DNA of 64,000 bases from JAIPEI01 sp964443135 (GCA_964443135.1 CAYUBQ010000008.1:28572-92571); one strand, 5' to 3'. Counted from the stretch's first letter, positions 23,522 to 32,860 are shown. The notes: generated from the sequence alone by a model not told the origin. A program made the numbers and translations.

Positions 23522-25554
23522 GATTCACGGAAAAGAAATGGATTCGATTCCGCATCTATGTTGTCGCGACGGTGTTCGCGCTGGGGCTCTCTGTGATTCT
23601 CGCACGTGGATACCAGCTCCAGGTTCGAGAACGGGAGAAGCTCACCCGGATCGCCCGCAAAGGGTACAGCGGGACCGTGAAGCTCCCCCCCATACGGGGG
23701 ACGATCTATGACCGGAAGGGGAAAGAGCTGGCGGTGAGCATCGAGGTGGCCTCCGTCTATGTCCATCCCCAGCGTGTCGAGGACAAGACCCGGACGGCCG
23801 GGAAGCTCGCCCGGGTTCTTTCTCTTCCGGAGGCGGAGGTGATCGCGAAGCTGGAAAAGGAAGCGTCCTTCGTGTGGCTGAGCAGGAAGGTCCCTCCCGA
23901 GACGGCGGAGCGGGTCCGGAAACTCGGGCTCAAGGGGGTCGGGTCCACGCCGGAGTCCAAACGTTTTTATCCCGGCAAGGAGATCGCAGGTCACCTCATC
24001 GGGTTTTCCGGGACGGACAACCAGGGGCTCGAAGGCCTGGAAAACGCTTACGACCGATACCTCAGGGGCCCCGACTATGTCCTGATCCAGATGCGGGACG
24101 CGCTTCGAAGGCCGTTCTTCGTCAGCCGGCCCACGCTCCGGGACGAAGACGGGAAGGTTCGATCCATGCACGACCTCGTGCTGACGATCGACAAGCACAT
24201 CCAGTACAAGGCCCAGCAGGCGCTGAGGGAGGCCGTGAAGCGCGCCAGGGCCGAGAGCGGCCAGTGCGTGGTCGTGGACCCGCAGAGCGGGGAGATCCTG
24301 GCCATGGCCGTGGTCCCCGCATTCAACCCGAACTCCTTCGGCCGGTACGACCCGGAGGACTGGAGGAACCGGGTGATCACGGACAGCTACGAACCGGGCT
24401 CCACCTTGAAGGCGTTCCTGATCGCCGCCGCGCTGGACAAGGCCGTCGTGTCCCCTCAGACGCGGTTTCATTGCGAGAACGGGGCGTTCGAGGTGGCGAA
24501 CCACGTGATCCACGACACGCACGAGTACGCGGAGCTCACGGCGGAGGACATCGTGGTCCTCTCCAGCAACATCGGGGCGGTCAAGATCGGCTGGAAACTG
24601 GGCTACCGGACCTTCACGGACTACCTTCGCGGGTTCGGGTTCGGGAAGAAGACCGGGGTGGGCCTGATCGGGGAGCGGGAGGGCTTCATCCGTCCTGCGG
24701 CCGAGGCGCGGGCCATCGATCGGGCCAACATCTTCTTCGGCCAGGGTCTGAGCGTGACCTCCATCCAGCTGGCCATGGCCATGGCGGCCGTGGCCAACGG
24801 AGGGCGCCTGATGCGCCCTCACGTGGTGAAGGAGATCCGGGAGGCCAACGGCCGGGTCGTTCGACGCACGCGGCCGCAGGTGGTCCGGCGGGTCCTCTCC
24901 CCGGAGACGGCCCGGAAGGTCAAGAGAATCCTGAGCGGTGTGGTGAGCGACAGGGGGACCGCTCCGAGGGCGGCGATCACGGGTTACCAGGCCGCCGGGA
25001 AGACCGGGACCGCGCAGAAGGTGGACCCGAAGACGAAGCGGTACTCGAGGAGCAAGTACGTGGCCCTGTTCGTGGGGTTCGTGCCCGTGGAGGATCCGCG
25101 GCTGGTCTGTCTCGTGCTGGTGAACGAGCCCAAGGGGAGCACCTACGGGGGCGTCGTGGCCGCACCGGCCTTCAGGGAGCTCGGCCGGTGGGCCCTGAAC
25201 CATCTTCGGGTGACGCCGCGCCTGAAGCTGGCATCGGTTTCGGAAAGCTCCGGGCCGCATGAAGAGGTGACCTTCGAGTTTCTGAAGGGAGGTGCGGACG
25301 CGGTGGCGGAGGAGGGGCGGGCGGGCATGAGCGAACGTCGTGCAGGGGGGGAAGACGCAGTCACGGCTCCATCGGAGCGCAGGCTGCCGGATTTTCGGGG
25401 GAAGTCCATGAGGGAGGTGCTCCGAAACGGCACCGACCTGGGAATCCGAGTGGTTCTGGAAGGCAGCGGGCTGGCGGTGGAGCAGGAGCCCGAGGCGGGC
25501 GTGGGGCTGAGCTGCGTGAGCGCGGTGCGCGTCCGCTTCGACCCGCCCCTCTGA
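23518..25554 (+). CDS. ftsI: Peptidoglycan transpeptidase FtsI (PBP3) with PASTA-like tail
   Basis: Septal class B penicillin-binding protein, 678 aa, partner of FtsW. A single N-terminal membrane anchor (about 12-33) precedes a pedestal domain with the RGTIYDRKGKELAVS motif. The transpeptidase domain carries STLK in YEPGSTLKAF (SxxK, about 297), SSN in VLSSNIGAVK (about 350) and KTG in AAGKTGTAQK (about 497). After a low-complexity linker, the last 60 residues form a PASTA-like domain (LPDFRGKSMREVL ... VVLEGSGLAVEQEP). PASTA tails are known on some non-Firmicute PBPs, including Deltaproteobacteria. It overlaps ftsL by four bases. Confidence 0.96.
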   Translation: MRFTEKKWIRFRIYVVATVFALGLSVILARGYQLQVREREKLTRIARKGYSGTVKLPPIRGTIYDRKGKELAVSIEVASVYVHPQRVEDKTRTAGKLARVLSLPEAEVIAKLEKEASFVWLSRKVPPETAERVRKLGLKGVGSTPESKRFYPGKEIAGHLIGFSGTDNQGLEGLENAYDRYLRGPDYVLIQMRDALRRPFFVSRPTLRDEDGKVRSMHDLVLTIDKHIQYKAQQALREAVKRARAESGQCVVVDPQSGEILAMAVVPAFNPNSFGRYDPEDWRNRVITDSYEPGSTLKAFLIAAALDKAVVSPQTRFHCENGAFEVANHVIHDTHEYAELTAEDIVVLSSNIGAVKIGWKLGYRTFTDYLRGFGFGKKTGVGLIGEREGFIRPAAEARAIDRANIFFGQGLSVTSIQLAMAMAAVANGGRLMRPHVVKEIREANGRVVRRTRPQVVRRVLSPETARKVKRILSGVVSDRGTAPRAAITGYQAAGKTGTAQKVDPKTKRYSRSKYVALFVGFVPVEDPRLVCLVLVNEPKGSTYGGVVAAPAFRELGRWALNHLRVTPRLKLASVSESSGPHEEVTFEFLKGGADAVAEEGRAGMSERRAGGEDAVTAPSERRLPDFRGKSMREVLRNGTDLGIRVVLEGSGLAVEQEPEAGVGLSCVSAVRVRFDPPL

Positions 25555-25603
25555 ATCGGACCGGCGTGGACGTTCCATGCCGGGGGAAGGACACGAGAAG
25601 CGA

Positions 25604-27121
25604 ATGGAGCTCGGCCGACTCATCAAAGGCCTGAAAGGGGCGGAGCGGCTCCGGGGCGACCTGGACCTGGAGGTCGAAGGCGTGGCGTACGATTCCCGGA
25701 ACGTCCGCCCGGGACATCTCTTCGTGGCCGTGAGGGGTCACGCGCAGGACGGCCACGCCTTTCTCCGGGATGCGGCCGATCGGGGGGCCGCGGCCCTGGT
25801 GGCGGAAGCGTTCCCCCACATGACGACGGATGCGGCCATGATCCGCGTTCCCGACACGCGGAAAGCCCTCTCGGACATTGCGGCCCGTTTCTTCGACGAG
25901 CCGTACCGAAACCTGGACATCATCGGCATCACCGGGACCAACGGAAAGACCTCCACCTCCTACCTCCTCGAGTCCATTCTCCGAACGGCCGGGGAGCGTG
26001 CCGGCGTGATCGGCACCATCAACTACCGCCACGGCGAGGTCAGCCGGCCGGCCCCCGTGACCACGCCCGAGTCCCTGGACCTGATGGCCGTCCTGCGGGA
26101 GATGGCGGACCACGGCGTCACCCGCGTGGTGATGGAGGTCTCCAGCCACGCCCTGGAGCAGGGAAGGGTCCGGGGCTGCCCCATGCGGGTGGTGGTCTTC
26201 ACGAACCTCTCCCGGGATCACCTGGACTACCACGCGGGCATGGACGCCTACTTCATGGCCAAGAGCATCCTCTTCCGCCCGCGCGAGGGAGGGGGCGTCC
26301 CCGGAGAGGGCCCCGCGGTGATCAACCTGGACGATCCGAGGGGGGCGGAGCTGGTCTCCCTGTCCGGAAGGCCGGTCCGAACCTACGGCCTCCAGGGGCG
26401 GTGCGACGTCCGCGCGGAGATCCTTTCCGAGGACCGGACCGGCCTGCGTGCCCGGCTGAAGGCGCCGGAGGGGACGGTCGAGATCCGATCCCCCTTGGTC
26501 GGGCGCATCAACGTCTACAACATGCTCGCCGCCGCGGGTGCGGCCCTTTCCCTGGGCGTCGGCCCGGACGAGGTGGCCGCCGGGCTCGAGCGGGTGCGGA
26601 GCATCCCGGGGAGGCTGGAGCGGGTGGAGAACGCGCGGGGCCTGAGCATCCTCGTGGATTACGCCCACACGCCGGATGCCCTGGGGAAGGCCCTCGGGAC
26701 GGTGCGGCCCCTGGTGAGCGGACGGCTCATCACGGTGTTCGGCTGCGGCGGGGATCGGGACCGGGGGAAGCGTCCCGAGATGGGGGAGATCGCGGGAAAG
26801 CGGAGCGACCTCGTCCTCGTGACCTCCGACAACCCGCGCACCGAAGACCCCCTGGAGATCATCGCCCAGGTGGAAGAAGGGGTCCGGGCCTCGGGTCTGC
26901 CGCTTCTCCGGATCGGGACGGCGGACCTGGAGGGCAGGGGGTACGCGGTGGAGCCCGACAGGAGAAAGGCGATCCGGCTGGCCGTGGAGACGGCGACCCT
27001 GGAGGACACGGTGCTCATCGCCGGAAAGGGCCACGAGGACTACCAGGTTCTGGGGACGGAACGGGTCCATTTCGACGATCGGGAGGAAGCGGTCCTGGCG
27101 GCCGAAGAAGGTTCCGGTTGA
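25604..27121 (+). CDS. murE: UDP-MurNAc-L-Ala-D-Glu:meso-DAP ligase
   Basis: Adds meso-diaminopimelate to UDP-MurNAc-L-Ala-D-Glu in the cytoplasm. The ATP loop GITGTNGKTSTSYLLES (about 105) is present, as is VMEVSSHALEQGRV. The specificity motif DNPR (VTSDNPRTEDP, about 404) marks the meso-DAP rather than lysine type, fitting a Gram-negative. C-terminal GKGHEDYQ is intact. I chose the ATG giving MELGRLIKGL, which aligns with normal MurE N-termini; an ATG 27 bases upstream would add nine residues. About 50 bases separate it from ftsI and 29 from murF. Confidence 0.97.
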   Translation: MELGRLIKGLKGAERLRGDLDLEVEGVAYDSRNVRPGHLFVAVRGHAQDGHAFLRDAADRGAAALVAEAFPHMTTDAAMIRVPDTRKALSDIAARFFDEPYRNLDIIGITGTNGKTSTSYLLESILRTAGERAGVIGTINYRHGEVSRPAPVTTPESLDLMAVLREMADHGVTRVVMEVSSHALEQGRVRGCPMRVVVFTNLSRDHLDYHAGMDAYFMAKSILFRPREGGGVPGEGPAVINLDDPRGAELVSLSGRPVRTYGLQGRCDVRAEILSEDRTGLRARLKAPEGTVEIRSPLVGRINVYNMLAAAGAALSLGVGPDEVAAGLERVRSIPGRLERVENARGLSILVDYAHTPDALGKALGTVRPLVSGRLITVFGCGGDRDRGKRPEMGEIAGKRSDLVLVTSDNPRTEDPLEIIAQVEEGVRASGLPLLRIGTADLEGRGYAVEPDRRKAIRLAVETATLEDTVLIAGKGHEDYQVLGTERVHFDDREEAVLAAEEGSG

Positions 27122-27150
27122 CAACGTGAGGAAAGGAGGAGGCCCTGACC

Positions 27151-28608
27151 ATGGCCGCCTCGTGGGGACGCATCACGGTCCGGGAGATCGCGGACGCCGC
27201 AAACGGAGCCTTGCTCGTAGGACCCGCGGACACGGCGATCTCCGGGGTCAACACCGACACCCGAAGCCTCGAGCCGGGGGAGCTCTTCTGGGCCCTGGTC
27301 GGGGAGCGTTTCGACGGTCACGACTTCATGGACGCGGCGCTCGAGCAGGGAGCCGCGGGCCTGGTGGGGAAGCCGGCCCGGGTGCGGTCCCTCTCTCTTC
27401 CCCGGGGATGCGTGGCCGTCGGCGTGGAAGACCCGTTGAAGGCCCTGGGCGACCTGGCCTCCTGGTGGCGCCGGGAGCAGGGGGCGGCGGTGGCCGCGCT
27501 CACCGGCAGCGCCGGGAAGACGACCACCAAGGAGATGGCCGCGGCCGTGCTGCACCTGGGGGGACCCACCCTAAGGAACAGGGGAAACTTGAACAACCTG
27601 GTCGGCCTGCCCTTGACGCTCCTCGGGCTCCGCGGGAAGCACCGCTACGCGGTTCTGGAGATGGGCATGAACCGTCCGGGAGAGATCGCGAGACTGACGG
27701 AGATCGCCGATCCGGACGTGGGCCTCATCACCAACGTGGCGAGGGCCCACCTGGAAGGGCTGGGGGACCTCCAGGCCGTGGCCCGGGCCAAAGCGGAGCT
27801 CCTGGATCGAATGCGGCCGGCCTCGACGGCCGTCCTCAACGGCGACGACGCCCTTTTGATGGCCGAGGCCCGTCGTTTCGGCGGGCGCATCGTCACCTTC
27901 GGCCTGGGGCCGGAGAACCAGGTCAGGGCCGAGCGGGTCCGGTCCCTGGGGCGAGGCGGAACCCGGTTCGACCTGGTGCGAGGGGCGGAGCGGACGGAGG
28001 TCCGCCTCCACGCCCCGGGGCGCCAGAACGTGTTGAACGCTTTGGCTGCTGCGGCCCTGGCGGACAGCCTCGGAGCGGACCCGCGGTCCGTTACCAAGGG
28101 TCTGGAGACGTTCAGGGGGGTGCCGGGCCGTTTCACGATCCTGGACCTGCCCGGAGGCGGCATTCTGGTGGACGACACCTACAATGCCAACCCGTCCTCA
28201 CTCGAGGCGGCGATGGACTCGCTCGCCGATCTGGCCGGCGGGAGGGGCCGGATCCTGGTCTGCCTCGGGGACATGCTGGAGCTCGGGCGGGAAACGGTTC
28301 CCGCCCACCTGGAAGCGGGACGAATGGCGGCCGAACGGGGTGCGGCGCACCTCCTGGTTCTCGGGGAGCAGGCGGATCACGTCCTCCGCGGGGCCCGCGA
28401 GGGGGGGCTCGCCGCGGAGCGTACACGCCGGATGCACAATCACGAGGAGATGGCGAATGGGATCCTGGATCTGCTCGAGAACGGGGACATCGTGCTGCTC
28501 AAAGGTTCCAGGGGAATGCGGCTCGAGAAAGTGGTCGAGCGCATCGCCGGGGCCGGCCGGAAAGGAGGCCGTCATGGTCTCGATCAAGAGGGTTCTGGTG
28601 GTGGATGA
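27151..28608 (+). CDS. murF: UDP-MurNAc-tripeptide D-alanyl-D-alanine ligase
   Basis: Adds the D-Ala-D-Ala dipeptide to complete UDP-MurNAc-pentapeptide. The 485-aa product has the ATP loop LTGSAGKTTTKEM (about 119), NRGNLNNLVGLP, the LEMGMNRPGEI segment, VARAHLEGLGD, DDTYNANPSSLEAA and LLKGSRGMRLEKVV, all typical of MurF. The ATG has GGAGGAGG about 8 bases upstream. Its last 35 bases overlap the start of a receiver-domain gene that is not a usual dcw member. Confidence 0.97.
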   Translation: MAASWGRITVREIADAANGALLVGPADTAISGVNTDTRSLEPGELFWALVGERFDGHDFMDAALEQGAAGLVGKPARVRSLSLPRGCVAVGVEDPLKALGDLASWWRREQGAAVAALTGSAGKTTTKEMAAAVLHLGGPTLRNRGNLNNLVGLPLTLLGLRGKHRYAVLEMGMNRPGEIARLTEIADPDVGLITNVARAHLEGLGDLQAVARAKAELLDRMRPASTAVLNGDDALLMAEARRFGGRIVTFGLGPENQVRAERVRSLGRGGTRFDLVRGAERTEVRLHAPGRQNVLNALAAAALADSLGADPRSVTKGLETFRGVPGRFTILDLPGGGILVDDTYNANPSSLEAAMDSLADLAGGRGRILVCLGDMLELGRETVPAHLEAGRMAAERGAAHLLVLGEQADHVLRGAREGGLAAERTRRMHNHEEMANGILDLLENGDIVLLKGSRGMRLEKVVERIAGAGRKGGRHGLDQEGSGGG

Positions 28609-28993
28609 CGAGCCGGGGATCCGCGCTCTCCTCAGTGACGTCCTTTCGGGTCCCGAGCGGCACGTCACCCTCGCGGGCGACGGGCTCGAGGCCGTGCGCC
28701 GGCTCCGGGAGCGGCGGTACGACGCGGTGGTGACGGACGTGAACATGCCGGGGATGAACGGCATCGATCTGCTCCGATGGATGAAGAAGAACAAGCGCCG
28801 GGAGAAGACGGTTGTCATGAGCGGATCCTCCCGTCACGACCTCCTTCCCGCGCAGGGGCTGCCTCCCGTTCGGGCCCGGTTTCGGAAGCCGTTCCGGATC
28901 GCGGCGTTCGTGAAGACCATGGAAGAGATCCTGGCCGGCAGCAAACGGGGTGCCGGGCGGCGCTTGCCGGCGGGAAGAAAGGGAACGGCCTGA
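28574..28993 (+). CDS. Single-domain response regulator inside the dcw cluster
   Basis: 139-aa CheY-like receiver without an output domain. Conserved residues are all present: the acidic pair in LVVDDEPGIRALL (about 10), phosphoacceptor Asp in VVTDVNMPGMNG (about 55), the switch Ser in TVVMSGSS (about 83) and the Lys in ARFRKPF (about 103). The tail is Arg/Gly-rich. AAAGGAGG five bases before the ATG is one of the best ribosome-binding sites in the cluster. The start lies inside murF (35-base overlap) and mraY follows 3 bases after the stop, so it must be expressed with the cell-wall genes. No kinase is adjacent; target unknown. Confidence 0.88.
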   Translation: MVSIKRVLVVDDEPGIRALLSDVLSGPERHVTLAGDGLEAVRRLRERRYDAVVTDVNMPGMNGIDLLRWMKKNKRREKTVVMSGSSRHDLLPAQGLPPVRARFRKPFRIAAFVKTMEEILAGSKRGAGRRLPAGRKGTA

Positions 28994-28996
28994 TCC

Positions 28997-30076
28997 ATGC
29001 TGTACAAGCTGATCTACATCTTCCATCAGGACCTCTCCTGGCTGAACGTGTTCCGCTACATCACGTTCCGGACCATCCTGTCCGCCCTGTCTTCCCTGGC
29101 GGTCGTGCTCCTCTTCGGTCGATGGGGCATCGAGCGGCTTCGAACCCTGCAGGTGGGGCAGTACATTCGCGAGGACGGACCCCCCGATCACAAGGGCAAG
29201 GCCGGCACACCCACCATGGGGGGCTGCCTGATCCTGCCGGTCATCATGGTCGCCACGATCCTGTGGGCCGACCCCCGGAACACCTACATCTGGCTGACCA
29301 TGGTGGTGCTTCTCGGCTTCGGCGGCATCGGCTTCATGGACGACTACGTCAAGCGGGTCCGGAAAAGCAGTCAGGGGTTGAGCGCCCGGGCCAAGTTCGG
29401 CCTTCAGTTCCTCGTGGCCGCGGTCGTGGCGGTCAGCCTCTACACGTACCCCGATTTCGACTCGCGCCTCATGGTGCCCTTCTTCAAGAACCTGCAGCCG
29501 GATCTCGGTCCGTGGTACATCCTGTTCGCCGTGTTCATCATCGTGGGCGCGTCGAACGCCGTCAACCTGACGGACGGCCTGGACGGCCTGGCCATCGGGC
29601 CCATCATCGTCTCTTTCAGCTGCTACCTGGTGTTCGCCTACCTGGCCGGACACGTGAGGATCGCGGAGTACCTCCAGATCCCCTACGTGGCGGGAGCGGG
29701 GGAGCTGTCCGTCCTGTGCGGGACGGTGGCGGGAGCGGGGCTGGGTTTTCTCTGGTACAACGCCTATCCCGCCGAGGTGTTCATGGGGGACGTGGGCTCT
29801 CTCCCCCTGGGGGCCGTTCTGGGGACCGTGGCGGTCATCACCAAGCAGGAGATCGTCCTCGTGCTCGTCGGCGGCCTGTTCGTGGTGGAGGCCCTTTCGG
29901 TGATCTTCCAGGTGGGTTACTTCAAGCTCACGGAGGGGCGCAGGATCTTTCGCATGGCCCCCATACACCATCACTTCGAGCTGAAAGGATGGCCGGAGAG
30001 CAAGGTGACCGTGCGGTTCTGGATCATCGCCGTGATCCTCGCGCTGCTCGCCTTCAGCACGCTGAAGCTGCGGTGA
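28997..30076 (+). CDS. mraY: Phospho-N-acetylmuramoyl-pentapeptide transferase
   Basis: Polytopic inner-membrane enzyme that transfers phospho-MurNAc-pentapeptide to undecaprenyl phosphate, forming lipid I. The 359-aa product has about ten membrane helices. Landmarks are the KAGTPTMGG loop (about 69), the catalytic-site MDDYVK (about 114), NAVNLTDGLDGLA (about 187), MGDVGSLPLG (about 263) and the cytoplasmic HHHFELKGWPESKV (about 322). It starts 3 bases after the receiver gene, an unusual neighbour. A 132-base gap precedes the small ORF before murD. Confidence 0.98.
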   Translation: MLYKLIYIFHQDLSWLNVFRYITFRTILSALSSLAVVLLFGRWGIERLRTLQVGQYIREDGPPDHKGKAGTPTMGGCLILPVIMVATILWADPRNTYIWLTMVVLLGFGGIGFMDDYVKRVRKSSQGLSARAKFGLQFLVAAVVAVSLYTYPDFDSRLMVPFFKNLQPDLGPWYILFAVFIIVGASNAVNLTDGLDGLAIGPIIVSFSCYLVFAYLAGHVRIAEYLQIPYVAGAGELSVLCGTVAGAGLGFLWYNAYPAEVFMGDVGSLPLGAVLGTVAVITKQEIVLVLVGGLFVVEALSVIFQVGYFKLTEGRRIFRMAPIHHHFELKGWPESKVTVRFWIIAVILALLAFSTLKLR

Positions 30077-30208
30077 GGACGGTGTCTGTGTCGGTGGAGG
30101 TGAGGGGGAAGAGCGATGACGCGTCACCGGGGCGGATCGGAGGGCGGGCCGGTGTTCGACGGGCCATGTCGAAGCGCAACCCGTTTCCGGAATGTCACGG
30201 AGGGAGCC

Positions 30209-30397
30209 GTGGAAAGGGACGCGCAAAAGGCCATGCTGGAGGGCTGGCGATACAGGGTCCAGCACAAGGCCAACCCCCTGCACGTCTACTGCCGGCTGGT
30301 GGATCTGGGCGTGGGGCGGTTTCTCTCGAGGAAGGTGTGCGTGTTCTACGAAAGGCTGATTTTTCCATCCGGAAGGCGGGAATGCAGAAGGGACTGA
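30209..30397 (+). CDS. Small basic 62-aa protein between mraY and murD
   Basis: I do not recognise this protein. It begins at GTG with GGAGG five bases upstream and reads VERDAQKAMLEGWRYRVQHK followed by ANPLHVYCRLVDLGVGRFLS and VCVFYERLIF. It is strongly basic, with two Cys and no signal peptide, and may have amphipathic helices. The last 16 bases overlap the murD start, the coupling seen for real genes in this cluster. An ATG at 30116 would give a 93-residue form with an unconvincing Arg-rich N-extension. It is not a known dcw component; a role in membrane-associated wall synthesis is only a guess from position. Confidence 0.6.
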   Translation: MERDAQKAMLEGWRYRVQHKANPLHVYCRLVDLGVGRFLSRKVCVFYERLIFPSGRRECRRD

Positions 30398-31764
30398 ACA
30401 TTCGGGGGAAACGGGTCGTCGTCGTGGGGCTCGGCCGCTCCGGCAGCGCGGCGGCGCTGTGGCTCGCCCGGGGGGGTGCGGAGGTGACGGCCAGCGACCT
30501 GCGACCGGGCTCGGCATTCGCCCGGGATCTCCTCAGGGAGGTCGGCGACGCCGGGGTTCGGCTGGAGCTCGGCGGACACGTTCCGGAGACCTTCCTGAAC
30601 GCCGACTGGATCGTGCTCAGCCCGGGCGTACCGCCCGAGGTCGAACCGATCCGATCGGCGAGGGAGCGCGGGATCCCCGTGTTCGGCGAGATGGAGCTGG
30701 CCTGCCGGCTCCTGGACATTCCCATGGCGGGTGTGACCGGCACCAACGGCAAGTCCACGGTCACCGCCCTTCTGGGGGAGATGCTCCGGGGTCGGGGAGA
30801 GCGCGTGTTCGTCGGCGGGAACATCGGGACGCCCCTCATGGATCTGGTGGCCGGACGCCGGGAATATGACCGGGGGGTGATCGAGGTGTCCAGCTTCCAG
30901 CTCGACACCCTGGAAAGCTTTCGACCCGAGGTCTCGGTGATCCTCAATGTCAGCCCCGATCATCTGGATCGCTACGAGGACTACGAGGCCTACGTCCGGA
31001 GCAAGCTGCGCATCTTTCTCCGCCAGAGGCCGGGGACCGCCGTGGTGCTCAACGACGACGATCCGAAGCTGCGGGAGGTGGATCCCGGCGGGCACCTCCG
31101 TGCGCTGCGCTACGGCCTGGACCGGACGCCCCGACGGGCGTCGTGGGTCTCCGGGGACCGCGTGGTCGCCCGCCTCCCCGGGAGGGAGTCCGAATCCTTC
31201 CCCCTGGAGAGGTTCGCACTGCCGGGGAGGCACAACAGGGAAAACGCGATGGCTGCGGTGCTGGCCGCTTTGTCCGCGGGGGCGGGCCGGGAGGCCGTTC
31301 AGAACGGAATCGATACCTTCCGGGGCCTGCCCCACCGGTTGGAGCTCGTGGGGCGGTCCGGGGGCGTGGCGTTCTACGACGACTCGAAGGCCACGAACGT
31401 GGACGCCGCAGTGCGGGCCGTGGAGAGCTTCGAGCAGCCCTTGATCCTGATCGCCGGCGGCCGGCACAAGGGAGCCGATTACGGCCCCCTCGTGCGGGCG
31501 TCCCGGGGACGGGTCAAGGCGGCGTTTTTTCTCGGAGAGGCCCGGCTGCTGCTGGCCGAGGCGTTCGAGGGAACGCTCCCGTATCGCATCGTGGAGAGCA
31601 TGGACGAGGCCGTTTCCGGGGCCCGCACCCGGTCCGTGTCCGGGGACGCGGTCCTTCTCGCCCCGGCCTGCTCCAGCTTCGACATGTTCCAGGACTACGC
31701 CCATCGAGGGCGGGCGTTTTCCGAGGCCGCCCGGAGGTTCGTGAATGGCGCCCAAGAGGCGTGA
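30382..31764 (+). CDS. murD: UDP-N-acetylmuramoylalanine-D-glutamate ligase
   Basis: Adds D-glutamate to UDP-MurNAc-L-Ala. The 460-aa product starts MQKGLNIRGKRVVVVGLGRSG, with the Rossmann-like N-terminal domain. The ATP loop GVTGTNGKSTVTALLGEML lies at about 113; SSFQLDTLESF, NVSPDHLDRYEDYE and the C-terminal YDDSKATNVDAAVRA and LLAPACSSFDMF motifs follow. It overlaps the small ORF upstream by 16 bases and ftsW downstream by 20, which fixes its limits in a coupled operon. Confidence 0.97.
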   Translation: MQKGLNIRGKRVVVVGLGRSGSAAALWLARGGAEVTASDLRPGSAFARDLLREVGDAGVRLELGGHVPETFLNADWIVLSPGVPPEVEPIRSARERGIPVFGEMELACRLLDIPMAGVTGTNGKSTVTALLGEMLRGRGERVFVGGNIGTPLMDLVAGRREYDRGVIEVSSFQLDTLESFRPEVSVILNVSPDHLDRYEDYEAYVRSKLRIFLRQRPGTAVVLNDDDPKLREVDPGGHLRALRYGLDRTPRRASWVSGDRVVARLPGRESESFPLERFALPGRHNRENAMAAVLAALSAGAGREAVQNGIDTFRGLPHRLELVGRSGGVAFYDDSKATNVDAAVRAVESFEQPLILIAGGRHKGADYGPLVRASRGRVKAAFFLGEARLLLAEAFEGTLPYRIVESMDEAVSGARTRSVSGDAVLLAPACSSFDMFQDYAHRGRAFSEAARRFVNGAQEA

Positions 31765-32848
31765 ATCGAAGGGGATCGACTACGGGATCCTGATGCCCGC
31801 GCTTCTTCTCGTGGGGCTGGGAATGGTGTTCATTTACAGCTCGAGCTCCTTTCTCGCGGAGCACCGGATGGGGGACAGCTACTACTTTCTCAAGCGGCAG
31901 GTCGTCTTCTGCCTGGTGGGTCTGTGCCTCCTGATTCTGGCCAAGAACATCCCGAGCCACGTCTGGTCGCGGTGCGCGTACCCCTTTCTCTTTCTGAGCC
32001 TCGCCCTCCTGGTGGCGCTTCTGATTCCGGGGCTGGGCAGGACCGTGGGAGGGGCGAGCCGCTGGCTCCGGTTCTACGGCCTCTCGTTTCAACCCTCGGA
32101 GCTCGTGAAGCTCTCCCTGGCGGTCTACATCGCCTACTCCATGGCCAAGAAGGGACCGGACATGGGGTCGTTTTCCAAGGGGCTGCTGCCCCACCTCCTG
32201 GTGGCCGGGGTCTTCATGGGGTTGATCGTGCTCCAGCCCGATCTGGGGACCGCGGTGATCATCGGCTGCTGGCTCATGATGCTCCTCTTCGTGGGCGGAG
32301 CCCGCGTGTACCAGCTCCTGGCGCTCCTGGCGGCGTTCGCCCCCGTGGTCGGCCTTCTGATCTGGATGGAGCCGTACCGTCTCCGTCGCTGGTGGGCGTT
32401 CCTGGAGCCCTGGAAGGACCCCCACGGGTTGGGCTTTCAGATCATCCACTCCTTCCTGGCCTTCGGTTCGGGAGGGTTGTTCGGGGTGGGCCTGGGAAAC
32501 AGCAAGCAGAAGCTCCTCTACCTCCCGGAGCCCCACACGGACTTCATCCTGTCCATCATCGCCGAGGAGGTGGGGCTCCTGGGCGTGGCCACGGTGGTGT
32601 TTCTCTTCGCCCTGCTCATCATGCGGGGGATCCGGGTCGCGCTCAACGCCAGGGATCTCTACAGCACTTACCTGGCCCTGGGCATCAGCAGCTTTCTCGG
32701 CCTCCAGGTGATGATCAACATGGGCGTGGTGATGGGGCTTCTGCCCACCAAGGGGCTGACCCTCCCCCTGATCAGCTACGGGGGTTCCTCCCTGGTGGTG
32801 AACCTGCTCGGTGTGGGAATCCTGCTGAGCATCGCGCAGAGAAGCTGA
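31745..32848 (+). CDS. ftsW: Septal peptidoglycan polymerase FtsW
   Basis: SEDS-family glycosyltransferase that polymerises lipid II at the septum with FtsI. The 367-aa polytopic protein has about ten membrane helices. Motifs include MVFIYSSSS, VGGASRWLRF and FQPSELVKLSLAVYIAY (about 110, with the SEDS Ser/Glu), the periplasmic segment GLGNSKQKLLYLPEPHTDF and the C-terminal GLTLPLISYGGSSL. It overlaps murD by 20 bases and murG follows after 12. Confidence 0.97.
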   Translation: MAPKRRESKGIDYGILMPALLLVGLGMVFIYSSSSFLAEHRMGDSYYFLKRQVVFCLVGLCLLILAKNIPSHVWSRCAYPFLFLSLALLVALLIPGLGRTVGGASRWLRFYGLSFQPSELVKLSLAVYIAYSMAKKGPDMGSFSKGLLPHLLVAGVFMGLIVLQPDLGTAVIIGCWLMMLLFVGGARVYQLLALLAAFAPVVGLLIWMEPYRLRRWWAFLEPWKDPHGLGFQIIHSFLAFGSGGLFGVGLGNSKQKLLYLPEPHTDFILSIIAEEVGLLGVATVVFLFALLIMRGIRVALNARDLYSTYLALGISSFLGLQVMINMGVVMGLLPTKGLTLPLISYGGSSLVVNLLGVGILLSIAQRS

Positions 32849-32860
32849 CGGACGGAACGG

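Noticed and set aside
25260..25554. PASTA-like tail on FtsI as evidence of a Gram-positive origin
   Set aside because: PASTA-tailed PBPs occur in Deltaproteobacteria and relatives. The surrounding genes are Gram-negative, with no sign of transfer.
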